From: Victivallales bacterium
GTDB lineage: Bacteria; Verrucomicrobiota; Lentisphaeria; Oligosphaerales; Lenti-02
Length of the DNA: 8,341 nucleotides
Assembly (NCBI GenBank): GCA_018648945.1
Contig: JABGQJ010000320.1
Coordinates: forward strand, 1 to 8,341
Direction of reading: 5' to 3'
Part shown: positions 7,836 through 8,341 of the stretch, one piece after another
Layout of the letters: each line of letters opens with the position of its first letter
How positions within the stretch are numbered: the first letter of the stretch is position 1
Position numbers and translations under genes: made by a program
Notes under the pieces: generated by a model
Database searches by the model: none
The model's input: the letters and a program-made list of their open reading frames with translations, nothing else
Told to the model about the DNA's origin: nothing

Positions 7836-7840
7836 AGGAG
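7836..7840 (+). promoter_or_regulatory. Shine-Dalgarno of the FAD oxidoreductase
   Basis: AGGAG lies 9 nt before the ATG at 7850 and decides that start over the in-frame ATG at 7871, which has no such site. Confidence 0.65.
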
Positions 7841-7849
7841 CGACCGCCG

Positions 7850-8341
7850 ATGACCACCGACGAACGAATCCATGAACCCGGCCGAGACCTCCCTGTACGG
7901 GGACAGTATGATGTGATTGTGGCTGGAGGCGGGCTGGGAGGCGTTGCCGCTGCCTTGGCTTCGGCGCGGTCTGGCGCGCGGACGCTGTTGGTGGAGCGGA
8001 ACAGCTTCCTCGGTGGGGTGGCGACAGCGGGGATGTGTTGCAGCATCTTCAATTGCTTCTACACGAGCGAGCACCGGCTTGGCTCCACCGGCATTCCGGT
8101 GGAGATCGCCGATGCGTTGGCGGAAGCGATGGGGTACGGCAAGGCCTGGCACGATCACAAAGGCCATATCATCTACGATATCGAGCTGGGCAAGCTGGTG
8201 CTGGCGCAGCTGGTGGAGGATGCGGGCGTGGACATGCTGCTGGGCACGCGGGTGGCGGGAGCGGTCATGGACGGCAACCGCATCCGCGGGCTAATCGTGG
8301 AGAGCAAGTCTGGTCGGGAAGCCCTGCTGGCCAAGGTGGTG
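7850..8341 (+). CDS. FAD-dependent oxidoreductase, FAD_oxidored type (3'-partial)
   Basis: The frame runs from ATG 7850 to the window end without a stop, giving 164 visible residues. Residues 20-34 carry the Rossmann dinucleotide-binding motif ([15 protein letters not shown]), and the acidic residue that contacts the adenosine ribose follows at the end of the second strand (LLVER, Glu49). It continues with [11 protein letters not shown], the second glycine-rich segment usual in the FAD_oxidored family (fumarate reductase/succinate dehydrogenase flavoprotein-like fold). There is no signal peptide, so it is probably cytoplasmic. Such proteins are abundant beside carbohydrate genes in planctomycete-like and lentisphaere-like genomes, mostly without a known substrate. 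Here it is transcribed divergently from the sialidase operon over a shared 162-bp region, so common control is possible. The cofactor fold is clear. The reaction is unknown, and the C-terminal substrate domain is outside the window. Confidence 0.85.
   Translation, partial: MTTDERIHEPGRDLPVRGQYDVIVAGGGLGGVAAALASARSGARTLLVERNSFLGGVATAGMCCSIFNCFYTSEHRLGSTGIPVEIADALAEAMGYGKAWHDHKGHIIYDIELGKLVLAQLVEDAGVDMLLGTRVAGAVMDGNRIRGLIVESKSGREALLAKVV

Larger units (their letters stand above)
7688..7849. promoter_or_regulatory. Divergent promoter region between sialidase operon and FAD oxidoreductase
   Basis: These 162 bp must contain the promoters of both divergent units. A palindromic CTATAG at 7801-7806 gives a -10-like TATAGT on the plus strand (7802-7807). 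On the minus strand it gives TATAGG, preceded at 16 nt by TTGTGC (7827-7822). The -35 matches are weak and the host sigma-factor consensus is unknown, so the exact elements are tentative. Two inverted repeats lie in the stretch nearer the sialidase. Confidence 0.35.

Noticed and set aside
7688..8167. A 160-codon in-frame extension upstream of the sialidase ATG at 7687.
   Set aside because: It is Pro/Arg-rich, crosses the intergenic region and runs antisense to the oxidoreductase. A signal peptide starts at the inner Met.
1..8341. tRNA, rRNA, insertion sequence, attachment site or phage/defence genes.
   Set aside because: I saw no transposase, terminal repeats, cloverleaf-like segment or defence domain. 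All coding capacity is explained by glycan-use and redox genes.

Overview
The window is GC-rich bacterial DNA carrying two complete and two partial genes, all of the glycan-harvesting kind. The combination is a secreted right-handed beta-helix protein, a secreted BNR-repeat sialidase, a mutarotase-symporter fusion and a GG-type FAD oxidoreductase. This is typical of glycan-degrading environmental lineages such as Planctomycetota, Lentisphaerota/Verrucomicrobiota, Armatimonadota or Hydrogenedentota. That placement is an inference from gene content; no marker gene is present to fix it.

Layout. Bases 1-1995 (+) hold the 3' part of a beta-helix carbohydrate-active protein with a CBM4_9-like jelly-roll module placed before its C-terminal cap. 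Bases 1989-2044 are an octanucleotide tandem repeat that starts inside the last codons of that gene and occupies most of the 86-bp convergent gap. Bases 2082-4961 (-) encode a 959-residue fusion of a secreted kelch-type sialic-acid mutarotase (NanM/YjhT-like, cyclically permuted type) to a sodium:solute symporter. Bases 4985-7687 (-) encode a 900-residue secreted protein made of a lectin-like N-terminal domain and two successive sialidase-type propellers; only the second carries a full GH33 catalytic set. The two minus-strand genes are 23 bp apart and form an operon, sialidase first. Bases 7688-7849 are a divergent promoter region with two inverted repeats. From 7850 (+) an FAD-dependent oxidoreductase starts and runs off the end of the window.

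Working model (inference): the sialidase releases alpha-sialic acid outside the cytoplasm, the kelch domain converts it to the beta anomer, and the attached Na+-coupled transporter imports it. Two adjacent genes would then cover release, anomer conversion and uptake. The beta-helix protein and the oxidoreductase probably act on the same or related glycans, but their substrates cannot be read from the sequence. No sialate lyase, kinase or epimerase (nanA/nanK/nanE type) lies in the window.
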